Assembly: GCA_902627595.1 (NCBI GenBank)
Contig: CACOJO010000001.1
Location: forward strand, 1 to 64,000
Reading direction: 5' to 3'
Source: an uncultured SAR86 cluster bacterium
GTDB lineage: Bacteria; Pseudomonadota; Gammaproteobacteria; Magnimaribacterales; AG-339-G14
Length of the DNA: 64,000 bases
A program made the position numbers and the translations under genes. Below the pieces are notes generated by a model that made no database searches, was not told the DNA's origin, and saw only the letters and a list, made by a program, of their open reading frames with translations. The stretch's first letter is position 1. The number at the start of each line of letters is the position of its first letter. Positions 53,596 through 62,959 of this stretch are shown one piece after another.

Positions 53596-55759
53596 TAATT
53601 TCCTCTTCAATAATTGGAAGGGTAGCATTTCTTTGCTCCCAGCTATGTATTCTCGTTGCTGATATGACAAAATCTTTTCGACGTAATCTTCTTAATATTT
53701 TTGCCAAATGATCCCTATCCGTTACTCCAAGTAGGATAAAGAGATCTACCTTATTTCCAGCAGGAGGGTCACTTTTTATACTTTCAATGTTAGTCGAGTA
53801 CTCTGCGATTACTGCTGAAACTTCTGCAAGTATTCCAGCTTTATCCTCTGCAACAATTTTTATTTCTACTGAAAAGTCTCCTGACAAAGTATCTTCCCAC
53901 TGTACCGGTGAGCACAAAGCAGGGTCATGGCGAATTGGTAAGATGTTTTTACATCTTTCTTGGTGAATAACAATACCTCTGCTTGTTGAAAAGTGTGCGA
54001 TTACATGATCTCCGGGAATAGGACGACAACAACTTGAATAAGTAACTACCAAACCTTCAGCACCTGTAATTTGTAAATTAGAGAATTGAATTTCTTCATT
54101 TTCTTTTTCATCGAGAAATTGCATGATTTGTTGTGCGACAACCAGACTAGATCTTTTTCCTGAGCCAATGCTTTCAAGAAGCTCTCTTACGCTCTTATAG
54201 TTCAAGGAGGTCAGAAGTTTTTTCATTTTATTTTTTGGAACATCTCTTAATTTTGTTTGATGAGGTAATAAAGATTGTTCTAAAAGCCGTTTTCCAAACT
54301 TTCTTGACTCTGACTCTTTGAGATTCTTTAAATTATGGCGTATAGCTGATCTTGCTCTGGACGTCCTAATGAAATCCAGCCAACTTGGGTTAGTTTGTGG
54401 AACTCTATCTGTAATAATTTCTACTGTCTGACCACTTTCTAAAGGAACACTCAAGGGAGCAAGATTTTTATTGATTCTACAACCGCTGCAATGCACTCCA
54501 ATATCTGAATGCAAAGCAAAAGCAAAATCTATTGGTGTTGAGTCCTTAGGCAAATCGATGATATCTCCCTGAGGAGTAAAAACGTACACTTCATTGGATA
54601 CTAATCCTGTTTTAATTACTTCAACAAAATCTGAAGCATCTTCTGATCGAGCATTTATTTCCATCAAGCCATTAACCCACCTTCTTGCTCTGGCTTGAAC
54701 TGGGTTATCTTTTTCTCCAGATTTATAAACCCAATGTGCCGCTATTCCAAACTCGGCTAATTCGTCCATTTCACTAGTTCTGATCTGAATTTCTACAGGC
54801 AGTCCCTCAAAAGTAATGATTCCGGTATGAAGTGATTGATAAGAATTAGATTTTGGTATGGCTATATAGTCTTTGAATCTTCCTTCGATAGGATTAAAAG
54901 CATTATGTATTACACCTAGTGCCTTATAACAATCCATAGCATTTGATGTAGTGATTTTCAGAGCATAAACATCCAAAACTTCTTTCAAAGTTTTTGACTG
55001 TCTTTTCATTTTTTTATAAATACCATAATAATGCTTTCTTCTACTTGAAATAGCACAATCCAAGTCTTGTTCTTCCAATTTTTGACTTATGGAATTTTCA
55101 ACTTTTTTTAAAATCTTTTTTCTTCCTCTAGTATTTCTTTTTACTGCTTCCTCAATAACCCTAAACCTTAACGGATACAAAATTTCAAAGGCTAAGTCTT
55201 CAAGCTCTCTATAAATTTGATGCATTCCCAGTCTGTGAGCGATAGGTGCGTAAATTTCAATGGTTTCATTAGCTATTCTTAATTTTTTTTCTTTATTAAG
55301 GAATTTTATTGTTCTCATGTTGTGCAATCTATCTGCAAGCTTTACAACAATTACTCTTATATCTTCCGACATTGCAAGAACCATTTTTTGAAAGCTTTCA
55401 GCTTGCAGGTCTTTTTTCGAGGTTAATTCAACTTTATCCAGTTTGCTTACACCATCAACTAAGTTAGCAACTTCTTTATTAAATTCCTTCTTTAAAAAGG
55501 TCTTTGGAATACCTGAATCTTCAATAACATCATGAAGCATTGCAGCAGACAGACAGTCTTGATCCATCTTTAATTTTCCTAGTATTTCTGCAACAGCAAG
55601 AGGGTGAGATACATAAGGATCTCCACTCACTCGAAACTGACCCGAATGAGCATTTGCAGCAAAAAAATAAGCTTTTTTTACTTGTTCAAGTTGATCTTGA
55701 TCAAGGTATTTTCCAAGATTTTTGGTTAGTTTATTAAGGTTTTTTGTCTCAGTTGCCAT
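53582..55759 (-). CDS. spoT: bifunctional (p)ppGpp synthetase/hydrolase
   Basis: The start is ATG 55759; a TTG two codons earlier also opens the frame. The 725-residue RelA/SpoT homologue has an N-terminal HD hydrolase domain with HPLAVAEIL and AAMLHDVIEDSG (intact metal site) and a synthetase domain with GRFKDYIAIPKSNSYQSLHTGI. A TGS domain (VFTPQGDIIDLPKDSTPIDFAFALHSDIG) and a C-terminal ACT domain follow. The intact HDxxED suggests active hydrolase. It follows rpoZ by 27 bp, the usual gammaproteobacterial order. Confidence 0.96.
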   Translation of the reverse strand: MATETKNLNKLTKNLGKYLDQDQLEQVKKAYFFAANAHSGQFRVSGDPYVSHPLAVAEILGKLKMDQDCLSAAMLHDVIEDSGIPKTFLKKEFNKEVANLVDGVSKLDKVELTSKKDLQAESFQKMVLAMSEDIRVIVVKLADRLHNMRTIKFLNKEKKLRIANETIEIYAPIAHRLGMHQIYRELEDLAFEILYPLRFRVIEEAVKRNTRGRKKILKKVENSISQKLEEQDLDCAISSRRKHYYGIYKKMKRQSKTLKEVLDVYALKITTSNAMDCYKALGVIHNAFNPIEGRFKDYIAIPKSNSYQSLHTGIITFEGLPVEIQIRTSEMDELAEFGIAAHWVYKSGEKDNPVQARARRWVNGLMEINARSEDASDFVEVIKTGLVSNEVYVFTPQGDIIDLPKDSTPIDFAFALHSDIGVHCSGCRINKNLAPLSVPLESGQTVEIITDRVPQTNPSWLDFIRTSRARSAIRHNLKNLKESESRKFGKRLLEQSLLPHQTKLRDVPKNKMKKLLTSLNYKSVRELLESIGSGKRSSLVVAQQIMQFLDEKENEEIQFSNLQITGAEGLVVTYSSCCRPIPGDHVIAHFSTSRGIVIHQERCKNILPIRHDPALCSPVQWEDTLSGDFSVEIKIVAEDKAGILAEVSAVIAEYSTNIESIKSDPPAGNKVDLFILLGVTDRDHLAKILRRLRRKDFVISATRIHSWEQRNATLPIIEEEISEDN

Positions 55760-55786
55760 CAGCAAAGAGAGTTTACCAAAAAAAAG

Positions 55787-56056
55787 TTATTCTATGCCTT
55801 CTTCGTCGTCTGAAGTTAATTGGTCAGAGAGTTCCTCTTCAAAAGCGTCGAAATTGAAACTATCTATGTTTTCTAGAGTTACAGTTCCAGCAGCAATTTC
55901 TCGAAGAGCAATAACAGTAGGCTTATCGTCTTCTGGATCAATGGTAGGCTCTCTTCCGTCTATAGCTAGTTGTTTAACTCGCTTTGCAGCAAGTTTTACC
56001 ATTTCGTATCTATTTGGGATTTTTTTTAAACAATCTTCGACAGTAATTCTAGCCAT
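55787..56056 (-). CDS. rpoZ: RNA polymerase omega subunit
   Basis: The 89-residue protein starts [30 protein letters not shown] and has [16 protein letters not shown], the complete RpoZ signature. It assists assembly of beta-prime and is linked to ppGpp sensing. It lies 44 bp after gmk and before spoT. Confidence 0.97.
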   Translation of the reverse strand: MARITVEDCLKKIPNRYEMVKLAAKRVKQLAIDGREPTIDPEDDKPTVIALREIAAGTVTLENIDSFNFDAFEEELSDQLTSDDEEGIE

Positions 56057-56100
56057 GCAATAACCTCTTGAGGAGAGGAATTCTACTTAATTTTTATTGA

Positions 56101-56724
56101 TTATTCTACTAATCTTTTAATCAAGTCTTTAGACACTCTTGAATTAAAATCCATGGACGAAATACCTTCAAAAAGAATTTGTGAAAGATCTTCAAAGGCA
56201 CTATCAAAATCATCATTTAAGACTAAAAAATCATATATTTCAGACTTGCTGATTTCTTTTTTTGCTTCCGATAGTCTATTTTCTATTGATCTAGGCGAGT
56301 CTAAATTTCTTTTGACCAGTCTTTGTTTCAAATCTTCTAAAGACGGAGGAACTAAAAAAATAAGCTTAGCATCATCAAAAAGTTTTTTAACAGCATAAGC
56401 ACCTTGCCAATCCAATTCTAATACTAGGTTTGTGTTGTTATATTTCATTTTTATTTCCTTCTTTGACGTACCATAGAAATTCCCAAAGACAGTTGCGTAT
56501 TCAATATATTCTTCTTTTTTAATTTTATCTTTGAAATCTTTTTCAGATAAAAAATAATAATCTTTACCTTCTAAATCTCCTTGACGTTTTTGTCTCGAAG
56601 TATCTGAAATACTTTTTTCAAAGTTCAAAGACCTTGAGTCCTCAAAAAGCTTATTTATCAGAGACGTTTTGCCGCCTCCCGAAGGGCTGGAAATAACAAA
56701 AAGTTTGTGGAGATTTTCAGGCAT
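56101..56724 (-). CDS. gmk: guanylate kinase
   Basis: Phosphorylates GMP to GDP. The 207-residue protein has the P-loop SSPSGGGKTSLINKLF, SDTSRQKRQGDLEGKDYYFLSE, EYATVFGNFYGTSKKEI and LELDWQGAYAVKKLF, ending with SEIYDFLVLNDDF. It is divergent from pyrE across 29 bp and starts the gmk-rpoZ-spoT run. Confidence 0.97.
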   Translation of the reverse strand: MPENLHKLFVISSPSGGGKTSLINKLFEDSRSLNFEKSISDTSRQKRQGDLEGKDYYFLSEKDFKDKIKKEEYIEYATVFGNFYGTSKKEIKMKYNNTNLVLELDWQGAYAVKKLFDDAKLIFLVPPSLEDLKQRLVKRNLDSPRSIENRLSEAKKEISKSEIYDFLVLNDDFDSAFEDLSQILFEGISSMDFNSRVSKDLIKRLVE

Positions 56725-56753
56725 TGATAAAGTATGAAAACGTTGAAACTAAT

Positions 56754-57308
56754 ATGCAAGATTTTTTAGATAAAGCCATTGAATTAGAAGCGCTAAAGTT
56801 TGGAAGTTTTAAACTTAAATCTGGCATGGAAAGTGATTATTTTTTTAATATTTCTGCTTTTTTTGACTCTGAGTCACTTTCTTTTTTAGCTGATTGCTAT
56901 GTATCTAAAATATTAGACTTAAAGATAGATTTTGATTTATTTTTTGGTCCTGCATATAAAGGCATTCCCTTGGCGTCAGTTGTTGCAACAAAATATTTTG
57001 AAGAGACAAAAAAAAATATCCCTTTAGCTTTTGATAGAAAGGAAGAGAAGAGTCATGGCGAAGGAGGAATCATTATGGGAAATTTGGAAGGAAGGAAAGC
57101 TTTATTGATCGATGATGTTTTAACCGTTGGAACTGCCATAAAGAATTCAATAGAAATTATCGAAAAAAACAGAGGAACCTTTGTGGGAGCACTGGTAGCT
57201 TTAGACAGAGAAGAACCTTATGACTCAGATAAAACTTTTCAGGAGTTTTATGCTGAACAAGGCATTAAAATACATTCGATAGCAAAAATTTCGGAACTTA
57301 AAAAATAA
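56754..57308 (+). CDS. pyrE: orotate phosphoribosyltransferase
   Basis: Makes OMP from orotate and PRPP. The ATG at 56754 is chosen because MQDFLDKAIELEALKFGSFKLKSG aligns with the E. coli start; a TTG at 56724 would add ten residues and overlap the gmk start. The 184-residue protein has FFGPAYKGIPLASVVA, FDRKEEKSHGEGG and the PRPP motif ALLIDDVLTVGTA. It shares the short gap with gmk and is 3 bp before ribE. Confidence 0.95.
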   Translation: MQDFLDKAIELEALKFGSFKLKSGMESDYFFNISAFFDSESLSFLADCYVSKILDLKIDFDLFFGPAYKGIPLASVVATKYFEETKKNIPLAFDRKEEKSHGEGGIIMGNLEGRKALLIDDVLTVGTAIKNSIEIIEKNRGTFVGALVALDREEPYDSDKTFQEFYAEQGIKIHSIAKISELKK

Positions 57309-57311
57309 AAA

Positions 57312-57905
57312 ATGTTTAGTGGAATAGTTCAGGCTTTATCAAATAAGGTAAAATTTGAAGAAAAGGATTACGGGTATAAGTTATCCGTCACAGTTCCTAC
57401 TAATTTCACAAAAAAATTAAATAAGGGCGATAGCGTCGCAGTAAATGGTGTTTGCTTAACAGTAGTTGATTTCAAAAAAAACTTGATTGAATTTGATGTT
57501 GTACACGAGTCAATCAAATTAACCAACATCTCTGAGAAATTTTCATCCATACCTTTCAACTTAGAGAGATCATTGAAGATCGGTGATGAAGTAGGGGGAC
57601 ATTTTGTCTCCGGGCATGTTCATAATATTGCTGAAATAATAAGTTTCGAGAATAAAAAAGAAAGAATTCTGAAAATTAAAATTCCTTCTAATTTAAAAGG
57701 ATACATTTTCAAAAAAGGATATGTTGCTATAAATGGTATCAGTCTAACTGTCGTTAATGTGACAAATAATTTTTTTACAATTTCTATAATTCCAGAAACT
57801 ATTTCTAAAACTAATTTATCTTTTCTTAAAAAAGGTGATTTTGTAAACGTTGAAGCAGACCAACAAACGATTTCTATAGTTGAGACTGTTAAAAAATTAA
57901 CTTAA
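57312..57905 (+). CDS. ribE: riboflavin synthase (alpha chain type)
   Basis: Dismutates two lumazines to riboflavin. The 197-residue protein has two lumazine-binding repeats: MFSGIVQA with GDSVAVNGVCLTVVDF in the first, and GGHFVSGHVHNIAEI with KKGYVAINGISLTVVNV in the second. It follows pyrE by 3 bp and its end overlaps the convergent yqeY by 9 bp. No FMN riboswitch is seen ahead of it. Confidence 0.95.
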   Translation: MFSGIVQALSNKVKFEEKDYGYKLSVTVPTNFTKKLNKGDSVAVNGVCLTVVDFKKNLIEFDVVHESIKLTNISEKFSSIPFNLERSLKIGDEVGGHFVSGHVHNIAEIISFENKKERILKIKIPSNLKGYIFKKGYVAINGISLTVVNVTNNFFTISIIPETISKTNLSFLKKGDFVNVEADQQTISIVETVKKLT

Positions 57906-58346
57906 AGCTTTTTTTACTAATTGGCTAACAACACCAGCATCTGCTTTACCAGCGATCAAAGGCTTAAGAGACCCCATTACTTTGCCCATATCTTTCATAT
58001 CTTGAGCACCAATCTCAGAGATAATTTTAGCAACTAATTCAGAAACCTCTTCTTCTGACATTTGTTCGGGTAAAAATTCCTTAATGATTTCTATTTCTTG
58101 TTTTTCTTTATCAGCCAATTCTTGCCTTTTCGCTTGTTCAAATTGTGCGATTGCATCATTTCTTTGTTTAATCATCTTTTCAAGAATTGAGGTAATTTGA
58201 AGTTCATCAAGATCTGACTTTTCTTCAATTTCAATTTTTTGAATTTCTGCAAGAACCATCCTTAAGACAGTAGTTCTGAACTTGTTTCCATCTTTCATAG
58301 AAATTGTAACTTGAGTTTTAATCAAGCTTTTAAGATCTTTAGACAT
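57897..58346 (-). CDS. yqeY: GatB/YqeY domain protein
   Basis: The 149-residue helical protein has RTTVLRMVLAEIQKIEIEEKSDLD, MIKQRNDAIAQFEQAKRQELADKEKQEIEIIKEFLPEQMSEEE and MGKVMGSLKPLIAGKADAGVVSQLVKKAL, the YqeY signature. It may act in tRNA-linked amidation, but this is unproven. It directly follows rpsU (stop and start adjacent), the common rpsU-yqeY pair; dnaG and rpoD are not here. Confidence 0.93.
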   Translation of the reverse strand: MSKDLKSLIKTQVTISMKDGNKFRTTVLRMVLAEIQKIEIEEKSDLDELQITSILEKMIKQRNDAIAQFEQAKRQELADKEKQEIEIIKEFLPEQMSEEEVSELVAKIISEIGAQDMKDMGKVMGSLKPLIAGKADAGVVSQLVKKALS

Positions 58347-58565
58347 TTAGACTCTTGCTCTCAAAGGCGGCATTTTGCCGAACTTTCTTCTTTTAGCTTG
58401 TCTTTTTACTGCTGCTGCAGCTTTTCTTTTCCTAACAGAGGTAGGTTTTTCGTAAAATTCTCTTTTTCTTATTTCAGAAATGACCCCAGCTTTATCGCAA
58501 GACCTTTTAAATCTTCTGAGTCCAGAATCGAAAGATTCGTTATCTTTTAGCTTTATAATAGGCAT
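58347..58565 (-). CDS. rpsU: 30S ribosomal protein S21
   Basis: The 72-residue basic protein has [45 protein letters not shown], the S21 signature, with a Lys/Arg-rich tail. It is divergent from tsaD across 64 bp, a conserved gammaproteobacterial arrangement. Confidence 0.98.
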   Translation of the reverse strand: MPIIKLKDNESFDSGLRRFKRSCDKAGVISEIRKREFYEKPTSVRKRKAAAAVKRQAKRRKFGKMPPLRARV

Positions 58566-58629
58566 ATTTATATTAGGCTGGCAATTCTATAGAGAGTTAA
58601 GATATTTTGCAAAATAACTTTTAATTTTA

Positions 58630-59646
58630 ATGAAAATATTGGGAATAGAGACTTCGTGCGATGAAACTGGAATTGCTTTATATGACGGCAAGATTAATCA
58701 AGTTATATTCGAAGCTTTATACAGTCAGGCAGAAGAGCACGATTTGTATGGAGGGGTAGTTCCTGAATTAGCCGCAAGAGATCATATTAATCGGCTCTTG
58801 CCTTTATTAAAAAATAAAATGAAGGAATCAAGCATCTCCATGAAAGAGATAGAAGCAATTGCGTTTACTAATGGCCCTGGTTTAAGAGGCCCTTTAATGG
58901 TTGGAGCAGGCTTTGCAAACTCTTTATCTTATGCCCTAAATATTCCTGTAATACCAATACATCATATGGAAGCACATTTGATAATGGCAAAATACGATGC
59001 AAATGATTTAACTTATCCTTTTATTAGCCTATTAGTCTCAGGAGGACATACTTTAATAGTTAAAGTTTCTTCACCCAATGCTTATAAAGTCATTGGACAG
59101 ACAAAAGATGATGCTGTGGGAGAGGCTTTTGATAAAACAGCAAAATTATTGAAGCTGGGTTACCCAGGTGGCCCAGAAATTGAAAAAAGAGCTTTATTAT
59201 CAAAAGGAAAACATCATTTTTCTTTTCCACGACCCATGATTAACTCTAAGGACTTAAATTTTAGTTTTAGCGGCTTAAAAACTTCTGTACTTTATAAGGT
59301 GAAGGATTTATCTGAAAAAGAAGAGCTTACAGAGGACACAGTAAATGATATTGCTTTTGAGTTTCAAAATGCTGCTATAGATTGTCTTGTTAAAAAATCC
59401 CTAAAAGCATGCCTAATTGAACGAAGTCAATCACTTGTTTTATCGGGCGGAGTTGCAGCTAACAAATACCTCAGAGAAGAACTAGAAAAGTACAAAGGAA
59501 AAATAAATCTTTATTATCCAGATCAAAAACACTGTACCGATAATGGACTGATGATTGCCTTTGCAGGTTTCCAAAAAATTAAAGATCAGACAAAAGATTT
59601 TAGTATTGATGTTGCGCCAAGATGGAGTTTAGAAAATGTCCAATAA
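58630..59646 (+). CDS. tsaD: tRNA threonylcarbamoyladenosine transferase TsaD
   Basis: Transfers threonylcarbamoyl to A37 of ANN-decoding tRNAs with TsaB/TsaE. The 338-residue ASKHA-fold protein has GIETSCDETGIALYDG, the metal-binding HHMEAHL, LLVSGGHTLIV and VLSGGVAANKYLRE. Length matches E. coli TsaD (337). It overlaps folB by 11 bp. Confidence 0.97.
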   Translation: MKILGIETSCDETGIALYDGKINQVIFEALYSQAEEHDLYGGVVPELAARDHINRLLPLLKNKMKESSISMKEIEAIAFTNGPGLRGPLMVGAGFANSLSYALNIPVIPIHHMEAHLIMAKYDANDLTYPFISLLVSGGHTLIVKVSSPNAYKVIGQTKDDAVGEAFDKTAKLLKLGYPGGPEIEKRALLSKGKHHFSFPRPMINSKDLNFSFSGLKTSVLYKVKDLSEKEELTEDTVNDIAFEFQNAAIDCLVKKSLKACLIERSQSLVLSGGVAANKYLREELEKYKGKINLYYPDQKHCTDNGLMIAFAGFQKIKDQTKDFSIDVAPRWSLENVQ

Positions 59647-59989
59647 AATTTTTGTAAATGATTTAGAAATTGAAGCAATAATAGGAATCTTTGATTGGGA
59701 AAGAGAGGTTAAGCAACTTATAAAAATATCTTACGAAGTAGAAGTTGATATTAAAAAAGCTTTTAAGTCAGACAATATAGAAGACACTTTTGACTATAAA
59801 ACTACATCAAAGAAAATAATAAAATTTGTAGAAAAATCATCTTTTCAGCTTATTGAAGCCCTTGCTGAAAAAGTTTCAAAAATTATCATGGAAGACGAAA
59901 AGGTATTAAATCTTTCCTTGTCTGTATCCAAGCCTGGTGCTCTTCGGGGATCAAAAGAAGTAGGGCTTACAATTTTTCGCTCAAGATAA
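59636..59989 (+). CDS. folB: dihydroneopterin aldolase
   Basis: Cleaves dihydroneopterin in folate synthesis. The 117-residue protein has DLEIEAIIGIFDWEREVKQLIKI, DTFDYKTTSKKIIKFVEKSSFQLIEALAEKV and VSKPGALRGSKEVGLTI. It overlaps tsaD by 11 bp and folK by 1 bp, so coupled translation is likely. Confidence 0.95.
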   Translation: MSNKIFVNDLEIEAIIGIFDWEREVKQLIKISYEVEVDIKKAFKSDNIEDTFDYKTTSKKIIKFVEKSSFQLIEALAEKVSKIIMEDEKVLNLSLSVSKPGALRGSKEVGLTIFRSR

Positions 59990-60450
59990 TGCCAAAAATA
60001 TATTTAAGTCTTGGTAGTAATATCAAGCCGGAGGAAAATTTAAATAAAGCAAGAGAACTTTTAAGTCAGAAGTACCAATTAGAAAAAGAGTCAAAAACTT
60101 ATAAAACAAAATCAGAAGGCTTTGAAGGTGAAGACTTCCTTAATCAAGTCGTTTGTCTTACTACTGAAGATTCTGCAGAAAAGGTTGCTGCTGCCTTGAA
60201 AGACATTGAAAAAAAAATTGGCAGAGAAGACAGGCCTGAAAAGTTTTCCGATAGAGAAATAGATATTGATTTATTGCTTTACGGAAAATACGTAGGCAAA
60301 GTTCTGGGTAAAGATATTCCTCATGCAGACATTGATCTTTACAAATTTGTCTTAGAACCTTTAGCTGAAATTGCACCAGATTTGGTCCACCCAAAACACC
60401 AAGAAAAAATCTCAGAAATTTGGAGAAAAATGTTAGATAGTTTCGCCTAG
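59989..60450 (+). CDS. folK: 6-hydroxymethyl-7,8-dihydropterin pyrophosphokinase
   Basis: Activates the pterin after FolB. The 153-residue protein begins YLSLGSNIKPEENLNKARELL and has the metal-binding REIDIDLLLYGK and FVLEPLAEIAPDLVHP. It overlaps folB by 1 bp (TAATG). Its 3' end overlaps the convergent MFS gene by 18 bp. Confidence 0.96.
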   Translation: MPKIYLSLGSNIKPEENLNKARELLSQKYQLEKESKTYKTKSEGFEGEDFLNQVVCLTTEDSAEKVAAALKDIEKKIGREDRPEKFSDREIDIDLLLYGKYVGKVLGKDIPHADIDLYKFVLEPLAEIAPDLVHPKHQEKISEIWRKMLDSFA

Positions 60451-62031
60451 ATTTCTTGCTTTTTCATAAAGATTTTCTTCATCTTTTTTCAAAAATCTAC
60501 AAGCAAAACCTAATAAAAGCATTGGTGCTAACAAGACCCCCAAAGACTGTGCAAGTGCTTGTTTTAAACCAATTGCTTCGGCCATTGATTTATTCATCCC
60601 TTCAGCAAGAAACTGAAGTGTGTAAATATCACTCAACATGCCTGTCAAGTATGGCCCAAGAGCTAACCCACCCATACTAAGCATTAAAATAAAAAATGCA
60701 CTTGCTACAGCTCTTAATCTTGGCAAAACAAGTTCAGTCACTGTTGAAGCAGCACAGCCTAACCAGGCAGTTGAAAAAATGTGATAGAAAAACTTCCAAG
60801 TAAAAGAGGCATTAGCTTCAGGAGAATACAAAAATCCTAAACCTGTAATTGCTGTTCCTAAGGCGGATGCTATTATCAAATAAAGTTTTCCGTTTATGTA
60901 TTTTTCTCTAAGTTTATCTCCAACAAAACCACCCCCAATTACTCCTACCATAGAACCAAAAGCAGTGATCAAACCATAAATAATACCAACCTCAGAGGCT
61001 GTCATACCGAAATTTCTTATGTAAAAAGCAGGTCCAAATGCACCCAAAGCATAAGTAACGAAAGTTATGAAGGGAAAAGCTAATAGACCAAGTAATAGCG
61101 CCTTACTTTTAAACATCAATTCAAAAGCAACCTTATCTCTAATTCTCAGCCCTTGAATCCAGTTACACACAACATAAAAACCAATTCCAAAGGCAATCCA
61201 CTGTAAATAATCTCCGGTTGTTTGAATTAACCAATAAGCACTAGATAAGACAAAAATTAGCAGAGCAAAATTTCTCATCAACTCTTTTTGTGAATTTTCA
61301 GCCTGAAGAAGTCCAATTGGAGTTAATCCTACCAGTTCTCCAAAGGCAGCTTTAAGAGGATTTTCTTTTTTGGTTTCTGTTAAACCTTCACTCAAACCTC
61401 TTGGCGGTTCCTTTATTTGCCATGTTATCAAAGCTAATAATATCCCTGGGAGACCGACTGCCATAAAAGCCACTTGCCATCCTTTTAATCCAAAAGGAGC
61501 TTCGGATATTATGGGAAAGGCATCATTCCAGTTATCTACTATCAGTCCTCCAATAAATATACCTATTCCAGAACCTATATAGAGCCCGCTTGCATATATT
61601 GATAATACTGTTGCTCTTACTTTTGGTGAGAAATAGTCTGATAAAAGAGAATATGATGCCGGAGATGCACTGGACTCTCCAATCCCAACACCAAATCTGT
61701 ATATTGACAAAGACAAAAATGACTTTGCAGTTCCCGATAAAAATGTCATCAAACTCCAAAAAGCTAACCCTAAACTTATTAAATTTTTTCTGTTCCAAGT
61801 ATCTGCCAGTTTCCCCATTGGAATCCCAACCACTGAGTAAAAAACTGCAAAGGCAGTTCCATATAAGAAACCAATATCACTGTCGGAGATATTTAAGTCC
61901 GCTTTTAAATCTTCCGCGAGAATAGTTAATATTTGTCTATCTATGAAATTAAAAACATAGACAATTACAAGTAAAATTAGAGCAAACTTAGCACTACGTC
62001 CGCCTACTTCAGGGATTGAAGAATTATTCAT
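60433..62031 (-). CDS. MFS transporter, spinster-type
   Basis: The 532-residue protein has 12 or more helices. It begins YVFNFIDRQILTILAEDLKADLNISDSDIGFLYGTAFAVFYSVVGIPMGKLADTWNRKNLI, a motif-A-containing start typical of the spinster-like MFS group, followed by RFGVGIGESSASPASYSLLSDYFSPKVRATVLSIY. The extra length lies in the inter-domain loop near residues 205-290. The substrate is unknown; this group often sits with lipid or aromatic catabolic genes, as here with MaoC proteins. Confidence 0.9.
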   Translation of the reverse strand: MNNSSIPEVGGRSAKFALILLVIVYVFNFIDRQILTILAEDLKADLNISDSDIGFLYGTAFAVFYSVVGIPMGKLADTWNRKNLISLGLAFWSLMTFLSGTAKSFLSLSIYRFGVGIGESSASPASYSLLSDYFSPKVRATVLSIYASGLYIGSGIGIFIGGLIVDNWNDAFPIISEAPFGLKGWQVAFMAVGLPGILLALITWQIKEPPRGLSEGLTETKKENPLKAAFGELVGLTPIGLLQAENSQKELMRNFALLIFVLSSAYWLIQTTGDYLQWIAFGIGFYVVCNWIQGLRIRDKVAFELMFKSKALLLGLLAFPFITFVTYALGAFGPAFYIRNFGMTASEVGIIYGLITAFGSMVGVIGGGFVGDKLREKYINGKLYLIIASALGTAITGLGFLYSPEANASFTWKFFYHIFSTAWLGCAASTVTELVLPRLRAVASAFFILMLSMGGLALGPYLTGMLSDIYTLQFLAEGMNKSMAEAIGLKQALAQSLGVLLAPMLLLGFACRFLKKDEENLYEKARNLGETI

Positions 62032-62043
62032 TTAGCTATTTAT

Positions 62044-62460
62044 TTACTCTACTTTCGCAATAGCAGAACCTGTTATGACGGTTGCCCCATCTTGATTCTT
62101 AGTTTCTATCGCTATCTCAGCTAAAGTTTCTCCATCTTCTTCTTTTATGTCGATGATTGTTGCAGTACTTTCTAGAGAGTCTCCAGGCCAAACTTGATTG
62201 GTAAAACGTACTCCATATTTTTTTAATGTTCCATCACCAACAAAATTAGTAAGCATTTTTCCAGTCATTCCCATTGACAACATTCCGTGAGCAAACACTC
62301 CTGGATAGCCGGCAATTTCTTTTGTGAACTTATCATCAGAATGAAGAGGGTTGTAGTCTCCAGAAGCTCCCGCATATTGGACAATTTGTGTTCTTTTTAG
62401 ATCTTCTACAATTTTTTCAGAATATGTGTCCCCGATTTTAATTTCATTTTTCTTCAACAT
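62044..62460 (-). CDS. MaoC-family (R)-hydratase/dehydratase
   Basis: The 138-residue single hotdog domain has the hydratase motif in YNPLHSDDKFTKEIAGYPGVFAHGMLSMGM, with the Asp/His catalytic pair. It likely hydrates 2-enoyl-CoA to 3-hydroxyacyl-CoA; the chain length is unknown. It is 9 bp after the MaoC-N gene, and the two probably form one heteromeric enzyme. Confidence 0.88.
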   Translation of the reverse strand: MLKKNEIKIGDTYSEKIVEDLKRTQIVQYAGASGDYNPLHSDDKFTKEIAGYPGVFAHGMLSMGMTGKMLTNFVGDGTLKKYGVRFTNQVWPGDSLESTATIIDIKEEDGETLAEIAIETKNQDGATVITGSAIAKVE

Positions 62461-62469
62461 ATTTTTCTC

Positions 62470-62952
62470 CTAATTTTCAACTGGTTTTTCAGTAACTACT
62501 CCAACTGACGTAGCAGTAATGATTAACTCACCGTCTTGATTTCTATACTCAGTTACACTTTCGCTAAATTTTAACTTTCCAGCTCTTTTACTTTCTTTTT
62601 CCCAAGATTTTCCTGGTTTAACTTCGGCTGAAATAACATCTCCAACTTTCAGAGGTTGATGATACTCATAATGTTGCTCGGCATGCAGACCCATCGCCGC
62701 TCCACCTCCAGAAGAACCCGATCCAGAAGGTTTCATTCCAGTAGCCTCTTTACCAGAACCAAACCAATTGTCACCTCCTATTTTTGGTCTTAAAAAATAA
62801 TCAGGATCATATTGCGCACTTGATTGAATAAATGTTGGGGGAGCGATTACCTTTTCATCGTCATCTTCATAATATTTGGGATTTGGATCCCCAATAGATC
62901 TAGCAAACATCATAATATGACTTTTTTCTATTGGCATTTTTATTTTTGACAT
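62470..62952 (-). CDS. MaoC-like N-terminal hotdog protein
   Basis: The 160-residue protein resembles the N-terminal half of fused MaoC hydratases (MaoC_dehydrat_N). HIMMFARSIGDPNPKYYEDDDEKVIAPPTFIQ holds the substrate-binding side, HAEQHYEYHQPLKVGDVISAEVKPGKSWEKESKRAGKLKFSESVTEYRNQDGEL the hotdog. A Gly/Ser-rich loop, GSGSSGGGAAMG, interrupts it. Pairing with the catalytic MaoC gene downstream is inferred from adjacency (9 bp). Confidence 0.82.
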   Translation of the reverse strand: MSKIKMPIEKSHIMMFARSIGDPNPKYYEDDDEKVIAPPTFIQSSAQYDPDYFLRPKIGGDNWFGSGKEATGMKPSGSGSSGGGAAMGLHAEQHYEYHQPLKVGDVISAEVKPGKSWEKESKRAGKLKFSESVTEYRNQDGELIITATSVGVVTEKPVEN

Positions 62953-62959
62953 ACTTACC

